Shown piece after piece: positions 52,952 through 62,360 of a stretch of 64,000 bases of DNA; position 1 is the stretch's first letter; each line of letters starts with the position of its first letter. Made by a program: the position numbers and the translations under genes. A model generated the notes under the pieces. It searched no databases, was not told where the DNA came from, and was given only the letters and a program-made list of their open reading frames with translations. Origin of the DNA: Planctomycetota bacterium (lineage in GTDB: Bacteria > Planctomycetota > Planctomycetia > Pirellulales > PALSA-1355); the NCBI GenBank assembly GCA_003389325.1, contig QQVE01000044.1:186001-250000 (forward strand). The letters are read 5' to 3'.

Positions 52952-54238
52952 ATGCCGCGCTACTCCGTTGTCCAGGTTCTGGTAGCCGTGGGTGCACTGT
53001 CTGCGGGGCTGGCGCTATGGCGCTTGTCAGGCGACCGGACCGACGTGCCGTTGGTCGTACTCGGGCTCTACTTCCTGGCAGGTCTTTGCCACCACGCGGC
53101 CGCTACACAGCGTCAGCTTGCCGAACAGCCCTCCCTGCCGCGAGACCAGCGGTGGGGTGGGCGGCTGCTGTGCACGGAACTGCTGCTGGCGGCGACTGCA
53201 CTGCTTCTCGGGTTGGTCATTCATTTTCTCCGGGCCGCGGGGGTGACACCGTGGCTCGACGAGGATGAGTATTTGGACTTCTTGACGCTCAACGGTGGCG
53301 CCAATGGATCCGATCTTGCCGTGCTGGCCATGCTGGTTGCGATATGGCTGGGGGCGCCATCCTCTGCGCGCACAGTGCGCCCCTGGCCCGTCCGTTACCA
53401 CGTCTATGCCGCCATAGCCGCTGTCTGCGGCCTGATCGTAGCCGTGATCTACGCGGCAGATCGCATGTTGCTCTGGCTCCTCGTCTCGATCGCTACTTGG
53501 GCCGTCGAGGCGGGGCTTCGCCCCACCGGACCGGTGGAGACGCTGCCGCAGGCGATTCTTGTTGACAGATTCACGATCGGCACTCTTGTGGGTGTGTGCC
53601 TGATGGTCGCCAACTTGCTGCTTGTCGGAGTTCTCGTCGAAGGTTGGCGGCGCCTCGCTTGGCGGCGGCTGGCGTTGTTGCTGCTGGTGGTAGGATTCGC
53701 CGCTGAAGGCATGGCGGCGCGATGGATCGTTGACCCTGGCCTGCGGCAACTCTGTCCCTCGTTTTATGAGGCGATTGCGTGGCCTTCGCCAACCCACAGC
53801 GTGATTGCCGGTGCCTTCCTGCTGCTCGGCAGTACGGTATTAGCGCTACGAATGGTGGCTCAACGAGCACTCGACGAGGAATCGCACAGGATGCTCCGCC
53901 CGCGGAAGTTCTTTCACGAGCGTTGGCCGGCCGGGCTGTTGCTCGCTCTGTTTACACTGACCAGACTGACCATGACCGCCACTTACCTGATCAATCATGT
54001 TTCCGGGCCGTGGACCGACTTCCTCTGGCTGTCCGCGGCCATCACCGGATTCTCGTTCGCGTGGAACGGGTTCCGCCGCAGAAACGAGCCCGTCGATGGC
54101 AGCTTTCCGTGCGTCGCCCCCTTCCAATTCGGAGCAGTCGTCGCCGCGGCGATCTTATGGTTTGCAATCAGCGCACCGATTCTTGCCGCGGCCGGTTATT
54201 CCTATTGGTGCGTCGAGTTTGAGATGGGATCGCACTGA
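52952..54238 (+). CDS. Multi-pass membrane protein of unknown function
   Basis: 428 aa with roughly eleven hydrophobic segments and short loops. No transporter or enzyme motif was recognised. It starts 68 bp after the DUF900 gene in the same direction and could be co-transcribed. It converges on the CDF transporter, with 28 bp between their ends. It is likely a real gene because the hydrophobic periodicity is regular and the frame is long, but the family is unidentified. Confidence 0.65.
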   Translation: MPRYSVVQVLVAVGALSAGLALWRLSGDRTDVPLVVLGLYFLAGLCHHAAATQRQLAEQPSLPRDQRWGGRLLCTELLLAATALLLGLVIHFLRAAGVTPWLDEDEYLDFLTLNGGANGSDLAVLAMLVAIWLGAPSSARTVRPWPVRYHVYAAIAAVCGLIVAVIYAADRMLLWLLVSIATWAVEAGLRPTGPVETLPQAILVDRFTIGTLVGVCLMVANLLLVGVLVEGWRRLAWRRLALLLLVVGFAAEGMAARWIVDPGLRQLCPSFYEAIAWPSPTHSVIAGAFLLLGSTVLALRMVAQRALDEESHRMLRPRKFFHERWPAGLLLALFTLTRLTMTATYLINHVSGPWTDFLWLSAAITGFSFAWNGFRRRNEPVDGSFPCVAPFQFGAVVAAAILWFAISAPILAAAGYSYWCVEFEMGSH

Positions 54239-54266
54239 TCCTGAGACGCGATCCATTCCCACATTT

Positions 54267-54881
54267 CTAGCAGCACAGCTCGCGCGAGCGGAGCACCTCG
54301 ACGCCTTCTTTCACCAGGTACAGGGCGATCGCCAGGCCGGCGACGGGATCGGCCTGCCAGAGGCCGAACCAGTAGTTGGCTCCGGCACCGGCCAACAGCG
54401 CGACCGACATCAGCGAGCAGGCCAGGGTCTGCTTCGAGTCGGCCAGCAGACTCCGGCTGGAGAGCGAAATCGCCACGCGACGCTTCAGCACGTACAGCAT
54501 CGGCGTCACCACCAGCGACGCCACGGCGATCAGAATGGCCGCCAGCGAGCGCTCAGGCGCCTCGCGCGACCAGAGCGACGTCGCCGCATCGTAGGTCACG
54601 TAAGCGGCCAGCACCAACAGCGAGATCCCAACGTAGCGGGCCGCCCGATGTTCTCGATCGTGCGCGCCCTCGGGATGCCAGAATTGCCAGACCATCACGC
54701 CGCCGGAGAGCGACTCGACGAAGCTGTCGGCACCGAAGCCCAACAGCGCCGTGCTGCCCGAGACGATGGCGAAGAACGCCGAAACGATACCTTCCACCAC
54801 GTTGTAAGCGACCGTAAACAGGGACAGGGCCAGCGCCCAGCGCTCGCCGCTTCGGTGTCCCGTTGTGTGGGGGTGGCTCAT
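54267..54881 (-). CDS. Cation diffusion facilitator (CDF) family transporter, short form
   Basis: 204 aa from ATG 54881, with about five or six membrane segments. Acidic metal-site residues occur in GFGADSFVESLSGG (segment 2) and SLLADSKQTLACS (segment 5), where classical CDF proteins have HxxxD. The cytoplasmic C-terminal domain found in most CDF proteins is absent. The substrate could be a divalent cation such as zinc. It lies 35 bp downstream of ade (which ends at 54917) on the same strand, with no obvious functional tie. Confidence 0.75.
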   Translation of the reverse strand: MSHPHTTGHRSGERWALALSLFTVAYNVVEGIVSAFFAIVSGSTALLGFGADSFVESLSGGVMVWQFWHPEGAHDREHRAARYVGISLLVLAAYVTYDAATSLWSREAPERSLAAILIAVASLVVTPMLYVLKRRVAISLSSRSLLADSKQTLACSLMSVALLAGAGANYWFGLWQADPVAGLAIALYLVKEGVEVLRSRELCC

Positions 54882-54916
54882 CGCTTCGTTGTGGGCTGAT
54901 CGTCGCGGCGGCTGGC

Positions 54917-56536
54917 CTACTCGACGAACGCGAATTTTTCTCCGTCGAACAGCCCTTTGTCGCTGAGCTTCAGCGTGGGGATCACCAGCAGGGCCATGAA
55001 CGAAAGCGTCATGAACGGCGCGGCCAGCGCCGAGCCGGCTTCTTTCGCCAGGCGGTCGATGCGGGCATAGCCTTCGGCGATCTCCTCGGGACGCAGGTCG
55101 CTCATTAGTCCGGCGATGGGCAAGGGCAGCACGGCCTCGGTCGCGTCGTCGACGTAGCACACGCCGCCCCGGGCGGAAGCCATCGCATTCACGGCCTTGG
55201 CCACCATGGCGTCGCTGGTGCCCACGGCGATGATGTTGTGCGAGTCGTGGGCCACGGTCGAGGCGATCGCCCCGCGCTTAAGCCCGAAGTTCTTGATCAG
55301 CGCCAGCCCCGGCTCGGCGTTCTGGTAACGATTCACCACGGCCAGCTTGAGCAGGTCGGCCGCGGGGTCGGCATGGAGCAGGCCGTCAACCGCGGTGAGC
55401 TCGCAATGCTCGCGCTGGGTCACGATCTGCCGGTCGACAGCGACGATCACTTCGCGGTAGCGCGGCTCGTCGCGCATGGCGAATGCCTCGGGGCCTTTCG
55501 TCTGGCAGTCGAAATGGTTGGGCGTCTCGGGCGGCGTCCACGCGAAATTCACCTCAGGCGCGTCGTACACGCACACGCCGTCGATCCAGGTTTGGCGGCA
55601 GTTGAAGTCCTGCAGATTGTCGACCAGTACGAAGTCGGCCGAGTCGCCCACGCGCAGCAGCCCCACCGGCAGGCCGTAATGCTCGACCGGGTGCACGCAG
55701 GCGGCACGCAACACGTTGAACAAGGGAAAGCCGTCCGACACGGCACGCCGCACCAGCGCGTTGATGTGACCTTCGAGCAGGTCGTCGGGGTGCTTGTCGT
55801 CGCTGCACAGCATGCAGCGTTCGGGATCGGTTTCCAACAGGCTCTTGAGGGCCTCGTAGTTGCGCGCGGCCGAGCCTTCGCGGATGATGATCTTCATGCC
55901 GTAGCGCAGCTTGTCCTGTGCCTCGGGCAGCGTGAAGCACTCGTGATCGGTGGTGATGCCCGCCTCGATGTAGCGCTTGGCATCGTCGCCGCGCAGTCCA
56001 GGCGCGTGGCCGTCGACGGGCTTCCCCAGCGCCTTGGCCGCGGCGATCTTGCGCAGCACCTCCTCATCGCCGAACAGCACGCCGGGATAGTTCATCAGCT
56101 CGCTCAAGTAGCCGATCTCGTCGCGGGCCAGCAGCTTCTCGACCTCGGCCGCGTCGAGCACGGCACCGGCCGTCTCGAAACCCGTGGCCGGCACGCACGA
56201 GGGGCAGCCGAAATGAAACTTCAGCGGCACCTGCCGGGCGCTGTCGAGCATGTACTCCACGCCGGGGGCGCCCAACACGTTGGCGATCTCGTGCGGGTCG
56301 GAAACCGTGGCCACCGTGCCGAACCGCACTGCAAGCTGCGCGAACGACGTCGGCGGCATCATGCTGCTCTCGATGTGGATATGCGCGTCGACGAAACCGG
56401 GCAGGACATAAGGCCCGTCTTCGACCGGGTGTTCTTCGATCGCGGCGATGCGGCCGTCTTCGACCACCAGGGTGCCGTCCACGATCCGCTGCTGGTGCAG
56501 ATCGACCAGATGGCCCGAGATACGATGCGTCGTCAT
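54917..56536 (-). CDS. ade: Adenine deaminase
   Basis: 539 aa from ATG 56536; the longer open frame upstream has no family similarity. Amidohydrolase fold: VLPGFVDAHIHIESSMM (metal ligands), TVATVSDPHEIANVLG, DGHAPGLRG, TTDHECF, and the ADE C-terminal domain with STVAHDSHNIIAVG. It deaminates adenine to hypoxanthine. The nucleoside phosphorylase gene is directly upstream (27 bp), so together they could release and deaminate adenine from adenosine. Confidence 0.93.
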   Translation of the reverse strand: MTTHRISGHLVDLHQQRIVDGTLVVEDGRIAAIEEHPVEDGPYVLPGFVDAHIHIESSMMPPTSFAQLAVRFGTVATVSDPHEIANVLGAPGVEYMLDSARQVPLKFHFGCPSCVPATGFETAGAVLDAAEVEKLLARDEIGYLSELMNYPGVLFGDEEVLRKIAAAKALGKPVDGHAPGLRGDDAKRYIEAGITTDHECFTLPEAQDKLRYGMKIIIREGSAARNYEALKSLLETDPERCMLCSDDKHPDDLLEGHINALVRRAVSDGFPLFNVLRAACVHPVEHYGLPVGLLRVGDSADFVLVDNLQDFNCRQTWIDGVCVYDAPEVNFAWTPPETPNHFDCQTKGPEAFAMRDEPRYREVIVAVDRQIVTQREHCELTAVDGLLHADPAADLLKLAVVNRYQNAEPGLALIKNFGLKRGAIASTVAHDSHNIIAVGTSDAMVAKAVNAMASARGGVCYVDDATEAVLPLPIAGLMSDLRPEEIAEGYARIDRLAKEAGSALAAPFMTLSFMALLVIPTLKLSDKGLFDGEKFAFVE

Positions 56537-56562
56537 GTTCACTCGCTCTTGGGGGCGGGGGG

Positions 56563-57387
56563 TCACGATAGGCGTTCGCGGCGGGTTGGCTTGGCGGGGA
56601 GTTGCCCACAGTGTTGCTCTACCAGCGCCAGCGTCAAGGCGAGCATCTGGTCGCTGGCCTCGGCGCGGCGGCGATCCTTGGCCGTATCGGTGAGTAACAT
56701 GTGGTCCTGGCGGCGGGGATTGTCGAACACGAACAGAATCGACGCCCGAAGCATGCCGAAGTGCTCGGCCACGGCGAACGTGGCGGCGGTTTCCATGTCG
56801 ACCGCGGAAAACCCCGCGGCGTGCCAGGCGGAGAGCTCGGCGTCGCCTTCGGCCAGCAAAGCGCCGGTGCTGTAGATGTGCCCCGTGACGAACCTGGCTT
56901 CGCCTCCGCCGGGGAGTGCCCGCCAATGGTCCATCCCCCACGACGCCGCCGGAGAACGACCTTCGGCCTGGTAGTACTGCGCCGCACCTTCGCCGGGGTG
57001 AGCCTTTTGGGCGAGAAACAGGTCGCCGGTTTCAAGTTCATCGGAGAGCCCCCCGCAGCAGCCGGTCTGCACCACGAGCCGCGTGCCGAGCACGCCGAAG
57101 ACATGCGTGATTTCCGAGGCCATCGGCGCCCCATAGACGGATGCGTAAGCCACCCGCACGGCGCCCCGCCGACCGATGAACACGTCTTCGAACAGTCCGT
57201 TGGGCGAGCCGACCTCGACCACGTCGGCGAAGTGGGCACGGTGTGCCTGGTAATGCCGCTTCAAGTTGCGCGTGCCGCGGAGGATCAAGGCCTGCGGCAC
57301 CTGCTCGAGGTCGAGTTCGAGCCAAGAAAGCCAGTCGGCTTGGTTCATATCGCGCAGCAAGACTGCATCCTCCACAACCCGCCGCAC
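56563..57387 (-). CDS. Nucleoside phosphorylase (PNP/uridine phosphorylase superfamily)
   Basis: 274 aa from GTG 57387; a later ATG at 57348 is possible and no clear ribosome site decides. Motifs: FEDVFIGRRGAVRVAYASVYGAPMASEITHVFG split around the phosphate and ribose site, LVVQTGCCGGLSD (the conserved Gly-rich loop), and FSAVDMETAATFAVAEHFG (the ribose-binding VEMET-like motif). The base preferred cannot be read, but the adjacent ade supports purine substrates. Confidence 0.82.
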   Translation of the reverse strand: MRRVVEDAVLLRDMNQADWLSWLELDLEQVPQALILRGTRNLKRHYQAHRAHFADVVEVGSPNGLFEDVFIGRRGAVRVAYASVYGAPMASEITHVFGVLGTRLVVQTGCCGGLSDELETGDLFLAQKAHPGEGAAQYYQAEGRSPAASWGMDHWRALPGGGEARFVTGHIYSTGALLAEGDAELSAWHAAGFSAVDMETAATFAVAEHFGMLRASILFVFDNPRRQDHMLLTDTAKDRRRAEASDQMLALTLALVEQHCGQLPAKPTRRERLS

Positions 57388-57470
57388 CGTGCGAGCGCTC
57401 GCTCTTGCCCCGCCTGAATGCCTCGTTCGTCTGCGCCGCAGTCGGTATGACCGGGAATCGCGTCCCGAGC

Positions 57471-58238
57471 TTAGCCCGAGTTTTTCAATCGCCCGGCGGC
57501 GGCCTCATCCAGCATCCACATCAGGCGGCCGGCTTCGGGGCGAACGCCGGCGGCGGGGCGACGCTGTTTGTCGGCGCCGCCCTCCAGCACATCCTGCACG
57601 GCCTCGGCCTTGTTTTCGCCGGCGACGAGGAACAGCACCTCGCGCGCCGCATTGATGGCCGGATACGTGAGCGTGATCCGATCGACCGGCGGCGGCAGCG
57701 TCCCCGGCGGGCTCCAGGTGGCGATGCGATCGTCGACGCCAAGCGCCTCGGCTCCCGGAAACAACGAGGCTGTGTGACCGTCGTCGCCCAGGCCCAGCAG
57801 CACCAGGTCGAAGATCGGCATCGTACCGGACGGCAGGGCGAAGAACTTGGCAAGCGCCGTCGAATACGCCTCGGCACAGGCCTCGGCCGTGGGCAAGCCC
57901 GTGGGGATCGGCAGCACCTGCTCGCTGGGAATGGGAGCGACCGACAACAGCGACTCGCGGGCCATGCCGTAGTTGCTGCGCTCGTCGTCGTGCGGCACGT
58001 GGCGTTCGTCGCCGAAGAACAGATAAGCCCGCGACCAGTCGACGTTGGTTTCGCCATCGCCCTCGGCCAACAGGGCGTAGGTCTTGCGCGGCGTCGAGCC
58101 GCCGGAGAGCACCAGGGTGAAGCGACCGCGGTGGCGAATGCTTTCGGCCGCGGCGCGTGCCACGGCCACGGCGGCCTTGGCCGCAAGCTGATCCGCGTCG
58201 CGATAGACTTTCAAATCGAGGGAACCGGCAGCCGACAT
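57471..58238 (-). CDS. pgl: 6-phosphogluconolactonase
   Basis: 255 aa from ATG 58238. Signature segments are TLVLSGGSTPRKTYALLA, YLFFGDERHVPHDDERSNYG and LGLGDDGHTASLFPG, all intact. It hydrolyses 6-phosphogluconolactone in the oxidative pentose phosphate pathway. glucose-6-phosphate dehydrogenase is not in the window. The next genes upstream and downstream have unrelated functions. Confidence 0.93.
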   Translation of the reverse strand: MSAAGSLDLKVYRDADQLAAKAAVAVARAAAESIRHRGRFTLVLSGGSTPRKTYALLAEGDGETNVDWSRAYLFFGDERHVPHDDERSNYGMARESLLSVAPIPSEQVLPIPTGLPTAEACAEAYSTALAKFFALPSGTMPIFDLVLLGLGDDGHTASLFPGAEALGVDDRIATWSPPGTLPPPVDRITLTYPAINAAREVLFLVAGENKAEAVQDVLEGGADKQRRPAAGVRPEAGRLMWMLDEAAAGRLKNSG

Positions 58239-58340
58239 GCCCGTCAAGCTACCCGGTCGATACCCGCGCGGTCAACTGAGGAGCTTGAGCCCGGCCCGAT
58301 TGCCCGCGTGCAAAAAGCAATGCGACACCAGGTACATTCG

Positions 58341-59219
58341 CTACGCCGCGCGGCGGAGCGACTCGTCGGGCGGAATCACTTCATCGGCTGAGATGGCCAC
58401 GCGCGCGAACTGGGGCATCGCCGGCGCGCGTTTGACGCGTCGTACGCGTTGCATGCGCTCGAAGAATCGCGGCGCCAGACGTTTGATGCCCCACACGAGC
58501 TGTGCGGCGGCGGTGGGCACGACCAGCCCCTCGTTGCGCCGCACCGCCCGGACGGCCCGCCGGGCGATCCGCTCCGGCGAAGCTTGAATCCAATTGGGGA
58601 AGCGCGGCACGCTCTTCTCTCCGCCGGTCATCGCGGTTCGAAAGATGCCCGTGCGGACCAGTCCGGGACACAAGGCGGTGACGCCCAGTCCTCGCGGACC
58701 GTACTCGGCCCGCAGCGCCTCGGAGAAGCCGACCAGGGCGAACTTGCTCGCGTTGTAGGCCGAGAGCCGGGCCACGCCCACCAGGCCGGCCACGCTGCAC
58801 ACGTTGAGCACGTGTCCGCAGGGATACTCGATCAAGGTCGGCAGTAGTTCGTGCGTCAGTCGAATCGGCGCAAGCAGGTTCACGCCCAGCAATCGATCCA
58901 ATTGCTCGGTCGACATGTCGTGCGTTTGGCCATAGTAGGCGACGCCCGCGTTGTTCACCAGCAGGTCGATGTCGCGCGCCCGCGCCACCTGCACGACCCG
59001 AGCGAGGTCGTCCGGGCAGCACAAGTCGGCCACGCACGTTTCCACATCCACGCCCGGGCTACGTGCCTCGGCCGCCGTTCCCAGCAGCCCCGGCTCGTCG
59101 ATATCGACCAGCAACAGATGGACCCTGCGGCGAGCCAATTCGAGCGCTAGTGAGCGCCCGATGCCGGCGGCAGCGCCGGTGATGAGTGCTAGCTTGCCAT
59201 CGAGATCGCGCATTCGCAT
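58341..59219 (-). CDS. Short-chain dehydrogenase/reductase
   Basis: 292 aa; ATG 59219 or 59213 may be the start. The cofactor loop is TGAAAGIG (14-21), followed by LLVDID, LVNNAGVAYYG, NVCSVAG with the catalytic Ser, and YNASK with Tyr and Lys. The acidic VDID after strand 2 favours NAD over NADP. The C-terminal extension has a basic tail (RMQRVRRVKRAPAM) that may contact membrane. The substrate is unknown. Confidence 0.87.
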   Translation of the reverse strand: MRMRDLDGKLALITGAAAGIGRSLALELARRRVHLLLVDIDEPGLLGTAAEARSPGVDVETCVADLCCPDDLARVVQVARARDIDLLVNNAGVAYYGQTHDMSTEQLDRLLGVNLLAPIRLTHELLPTLIEYPCGHVLNVCSVAGLVGVARLSAYNASKFALVGFSEALRAEYGPRGLGVTALCPGLVRTGIFRTAMTGGEKSVPRFPNWIQASPERIARRAVRAVRRNEGLVVPTAAAQLVWGIKRLAPRFFERMQRVRRVKRAPAMPQFARVAISADEVIPPDESLRRAA

Positions 59220-59416
59220 GGGCGCGCAGAACGCGCGTGAAAGAGGAGTCGCCTAGGTGTGCCATCGGCACGCAGGCACGGACGACTTGATGGGGAGTCG
59301 CCCCGCGGTGGTTCCGCGTGAGGCAGTCCGTCTGAAGTGACGGCAGACGTCAGCTAGCTTCGCGCGTCCATCTTCCCTGAAAGGCACTCGACGCCGGCTC
59401 GCTCCACCCCGGTACG

Positions 59417-60100
59417 CTACTTCTCCGCGATGCCGTAGACGATGTATCGCCAGCTTTGCGGAGTGATTTGGTTCAGGCCCCCGCGGTCGACGGCCGAGAG
59501 CACGCGTCGCTGGCGCTCGGTGCGGCCAAAAGCGCCCAGCACGCCGGTAGTGCATAGTTCGCAGCGCGAGAAGTCGCGCAGGAATTCCTGCATCTCCTCG
59601 ATCGTCACGTAGCGCCAAGCGCGGCCCCATCGCACGAAGCGCTCGCGCACCACGCGATGGAACGGCGAGGCCACGAGGTTTTCGGCGAACAGCAGTTTGC
59701 CGCCAGGTTTGAGAGCGCGGCGGATCTGGTCGATGGCCGCCTGCTGGAGCGGCTTGTTGCCATGGCGTCCGATGCCGCCTAGGATCGACTTGAAGGCCAC
59801 GACGTCGAAATGGTTCTCGTAGGGAATCGTCGCCGCGTCGATGTCCTGATAGCGAACCGCACCCGGCAGGTCGTATTTCGCGTGGTGCGGCCGGGCCGTG
59901 GCCTCGGTGTCTTCCAGGTCGGAGCAGACGACGTCCTTGCCCTTCAGCGCCATCCACAGCGACAGCCCGCCCTGGCGGCCCCCCAGTTCCAGGCAATTGT
60001 GCACCTTGTCCCAGTCGACGGCGCGGTCCCAGAACTCCACCGCGCGCGACCAGTTGCGCACGTCCCATCCCACGATATCGGCCAGCAGATCCTTGTCCAT
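59417..60100 (-). CDS. Class I SAM-dependent methyltransferase
   Basis: 227 aa from ATG 60100. Motif I is CLELGGRQGGLSLWMALKG, followed by VVCSDLEDTE (ribose-binding acid), YQDIDAATIPYENHFDVVAFKSILG and LKPGGKLLFAENL. No substrate-recognition domain is seen. The gene is divergent from the redoxin/cytochrome fusion, with a possible TATATT -10 on the minus strand at 60206-60211. Confidence 0.82.
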   Translation of the reverse strand: MDKDLLADIVGWDVRNWSRAVEFWDRAVDWDKVHNCLELGGRQGGLSLWMALKGKDVVCSDLEDTEATARPHHAKYDLPGAVRYQDIDAATIPYENHFDVVAFKSILGGIGRHGNKPLQQAAIDQIRRALKPGGKLLFAENLVASPFHRVVRERFVRWGRAWRYVTIEEMQEFLRDFSRCELCTTGVLGAFGRTERQRRVLSAVDRGGLNQITPQSWRYIVYGIAEK

Positions 60101-60448
60101 TTCGCGTGACGGGGCCTCGGGCGCTGGCAGCAGGAAGATGGGATGCGGGGGCGAATCGTGGCTCAAAGCGAACGTACGGGACGTGCTTCGTGCCGCCCGC
60201 GGTTGAATATAGCCACTCGACCGTACGGCGTGGAGCCGACGCGTTCGGTCCACCGAAGCACTGGCTCGCCGCCAGAGCCCGGGGAATGCCGTCTCGCGTG
60301 CCCCCTTGCAGACCCAAAGAGGCCCCCGAAAAAGGCGCGAAGGATTTTTCGTGGTTTCCGGGGCTCGGTTGGCCGCGGCCCGGGCTCTTGGTATAACGAG
60401 GGGGATTCCCAGAGAGCCATTTCTAGCCACTTTTCCAAGGGCAGCACT
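60101..60448 (+). promoter_or_regulatory. Divergent intergenic region with promoter of the redoxin/cytochrome/copper fusion
   Basis: 348 bp between divergent genes. On the plus strand TTGGCC (60369-60374), a 17-bp spacer and TATAAC (60392-60397) form a good promoter 52 bases before the ATG at 60449, which has AAGGGCAG as ribosome site. On the minus strand TATATT (60206-60211) may serve the methyltransferase. No coding frame in this region is credible. Confidence 0.55.
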
Positions 60449-62263
60449 ATGCAGGCGACGTGCAGAACTGTCATCGCGATTGCGCTACTGGCAATTTTTT
60501 CCTTGCCGGCCCGGGCCGAGGAGAAGTCGACCCCCGAAACCCAGGTGGCCATCGGCGACAAGGTCGACAATTTCGAATTCAAAGACATCCGCTACTTGCC
60601 TCGCACGCTCTCGGAGTTCGGGGACAAGAAGGCCTTCGTGGTCATGTTCACCACGCTCGATTGCCCGCTCGTGCAGCGCTACCTGCCGAAGTTGGGCGAG
60701 ATGGAACGCGAGTACCGCGACCAGGGCGTGCAGTTCCTGGCGGTGAACGTGGGACCGAACGACGACATTCGTGAAGTGGCCTACCAGGCGATGCGGGCCG
60801 AATGCTCGTTTCCCTTCGCCAAGGACTTTGACGGCGACGTGGCCCGGGCCGTGGGTGCCGAGCGTGCCGCCGAGGTGGTGGTGCTCGACGGCGACCACAA
60901 GCTGCGTTATCGCGGCCGCGTGGACGACCAGTATCGGTTCGGCGGCGAACGACCGAAGGTGGGCCGCCACGATTTGAAGCTGGCCATCGAGGACGTGCTG
61001 GCCGGCCGCGACGTGAAAGTGGCCACCACAGCCGTCGACGGTTGCGTGATCGAGTATCCCCAGCCGCGTGAGGGCGATCCGAGCATTACGTTCGCCGAAC
61101 ACATCTCGCCGCTGCTGCAAAAGCACTGCCAGGACTGCCATCGCGACGGAGCCACCGAAGCGCCGTTCGCGCTGGTGAGCTACGACGACGCCGTGGACCA
61201 TTCGGAAATGCTGCTCGAAGTGACCAAGGAGCAGCGGATGCCCCCCTGGTACGGCAGCAAGCAGCACGGCACGTTTACGAATCTGCGCGGCATGTCGCTC
61301 GAGGAGCGGCACATGATCGAGGACTGGGTGCGTGCCGATTGCCCGCAGGGCGACATGACCAAGGCCCCCGAGCCGCGTCAGTTCTCCGACAGCGAGTGGA
61401 AGATCAGCGAGCCCGATCTGGTGCTCAAGACGCCGGTGCAGAAGATTCCCGCCACCGGCTACATTCCCTACCGCTACATCATCCTGCCGCACTTCTTCAA
61501 AGAAGACACCTGGATCCAGGAAGTGCAGATCAAGGCCGAAAACTCCCGGGCCATGCACCACTGCAACATGGCCTACATCAAGCTGGGCGAGAAGCCGAGC
61601 AACAAAAACTTCATCACCGGCCAGGTGCCCGGCGGCGATCCGATGATTTTGGACCGCAACGTGGGCTTCATGATTCCGGCCAAGTCCTCGCTCGTGCTGC
61701 AGATCCACTACGTCACGCTGGGCGAGGAAACCACCGACCAGATTTCGGTCGGACTGGGTTACGCCCGCGAGGTGATTCACAAGCATCTGCGCAACTCGCA
61801 GGTGACGAATCTCACGTTCAAGGTGCCGCCGCACGCTCCGCACCACGAAGTGAGCGCCACCCGCGAGCTGAAGCACGACATCACCGGCTATGGCCTGTTC
61901 TCGCACATGCACCTGCGGGGCAAGGACATGACCTTCAGCGCCATCCTGCCCGACGGCAAGAAGGAAAAGCTGCTGGTAGTGCCCAACTACAGCTTCGACT
62001 GGCAGCAGGCCTATCGCTGGCCGGAAGACGCGGTGAAGTTCCCCAAGGGCACGAAGCTGGAAGTCGTGGCTCACTACGACAACTCGGCCTTCAACCCCTA
62101 CAACCCCGATCCCAGCGATGAGGTGAAAGAAGGCCCGCAAACCATCCACGAGATGATGTACGGGTTCGTCTTCTACACGCACGACGACGAGCACCTCAAC
62201 CTGCACATCGACCCCAAGACCGGCCACGTCATCGACGCCGCCAATCAACAGGCGGCGAAGTAA
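60449..62263 (+). CDS. Exported fusion of redoxin, c-type haem segment and copper monooxygenase-like domains
   Basis: 604 aa from ATG 60449; signal peptide to about residue 23. Residues ~30-200 are a thioredoxin-like redoxin fold with a single Cys72 (LDCPLVQRYLP), no CxxC. A haem c site CQDCH (227-231) follows in SPLLQKHCQDCHRDG. The C-terminal half resembles the two copper domains of peptidylglycine alpha-hydroxylating monooxygenase: His370-His371 (AMHHCNM), His420 (VLQIHYV), and His486/His488 with Met494 (SHMHLRGKDM). This fusion type occurs in planctomycetes; the reaction is unknown. The haem could pass electrons to the copper sites. Confidence 0.88.
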   Translation: MQATCRTVIAIALLAIFSLPARAEEKSTPETQVAIGDKVDNFEFKDIRYLPRTLSEFGDKKAFVVMFTTLDCPLVQRYLPKLGEMEREYRDQGVQFLAVNVGPNDDIREVAYQAMRAECSFPFAKDFDGDVARAVGAERAAEVVVLDGDHKLRYRGRVDDQYRFGGERPKVGRHDLKLAIEDVLAGRDVKVATTAVDGCVIEYPQPREGDPSITFAEHISPLLQKHCQDCHRDGATEAPFALVSYDDAVDHSEMLLEVTKEQRMPPWYGSKQHGTFTNLRGMSLEERHMIEDWVRADCPQGDMTKAPEPRQFSDSEWKISEPDLVLKTPVQKIPATGYIPYRYIILPHFFKEDTWIQEVQIKAENSRAMHHCNMAYIKLGEKPSNKNFITGQVPGGDPMILDRNVGFMIPAKSSLVLQIHYVTLGEETTDQISVGLGYAREVIHKHLRNSQVTNLTFKVPPHAPHHEVSATRELKHDITGYGLFSHMHLRGKDMTFSAILPDGKKEKLLVVPNYSFDWQQAYRWPEDAVKFPKGTKLEVVAHYDNSAFNPYNPDPSDEVKEGPQTIHEMMYGFVFYTHDDEHLNLHIDPKTGHVIDAANQQAAK

Positions 62264-62294
62264 GTGGCCCGTGGGTCGTGATTGGTGAATAAAG

Positions 62295-62331
62295 AAACCC
62301 CGCTAGGCAAGGTCGCCTGGCGGGGTTTTTC
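62295..62331. terminator. Bidirectional intrinsic terminator
   Basis: AACCCCGC followed by TAGGC pairs with GCCTGGCGGGGTT, with a six-base loop, and is flanked by AAAG on the left and a TTTTTC run on the right. It lies between the convergent fusion gene (ends 62263) and the flavoprotein gene (ends 62361) and can serve both. Confidence 0.88.
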
Positions 62332-62360
62332 TTGCGCGATTGAGTCTGCCGGCAGCCGTA

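Noticed and set aside
60485-62248. Minus-strand open frame of 587 codons over the redoxin/cytochrome/copper gene
   Set aside because: Antisense to a gene with clear motifs; the predicted protein is His/Val-rich and low in information.
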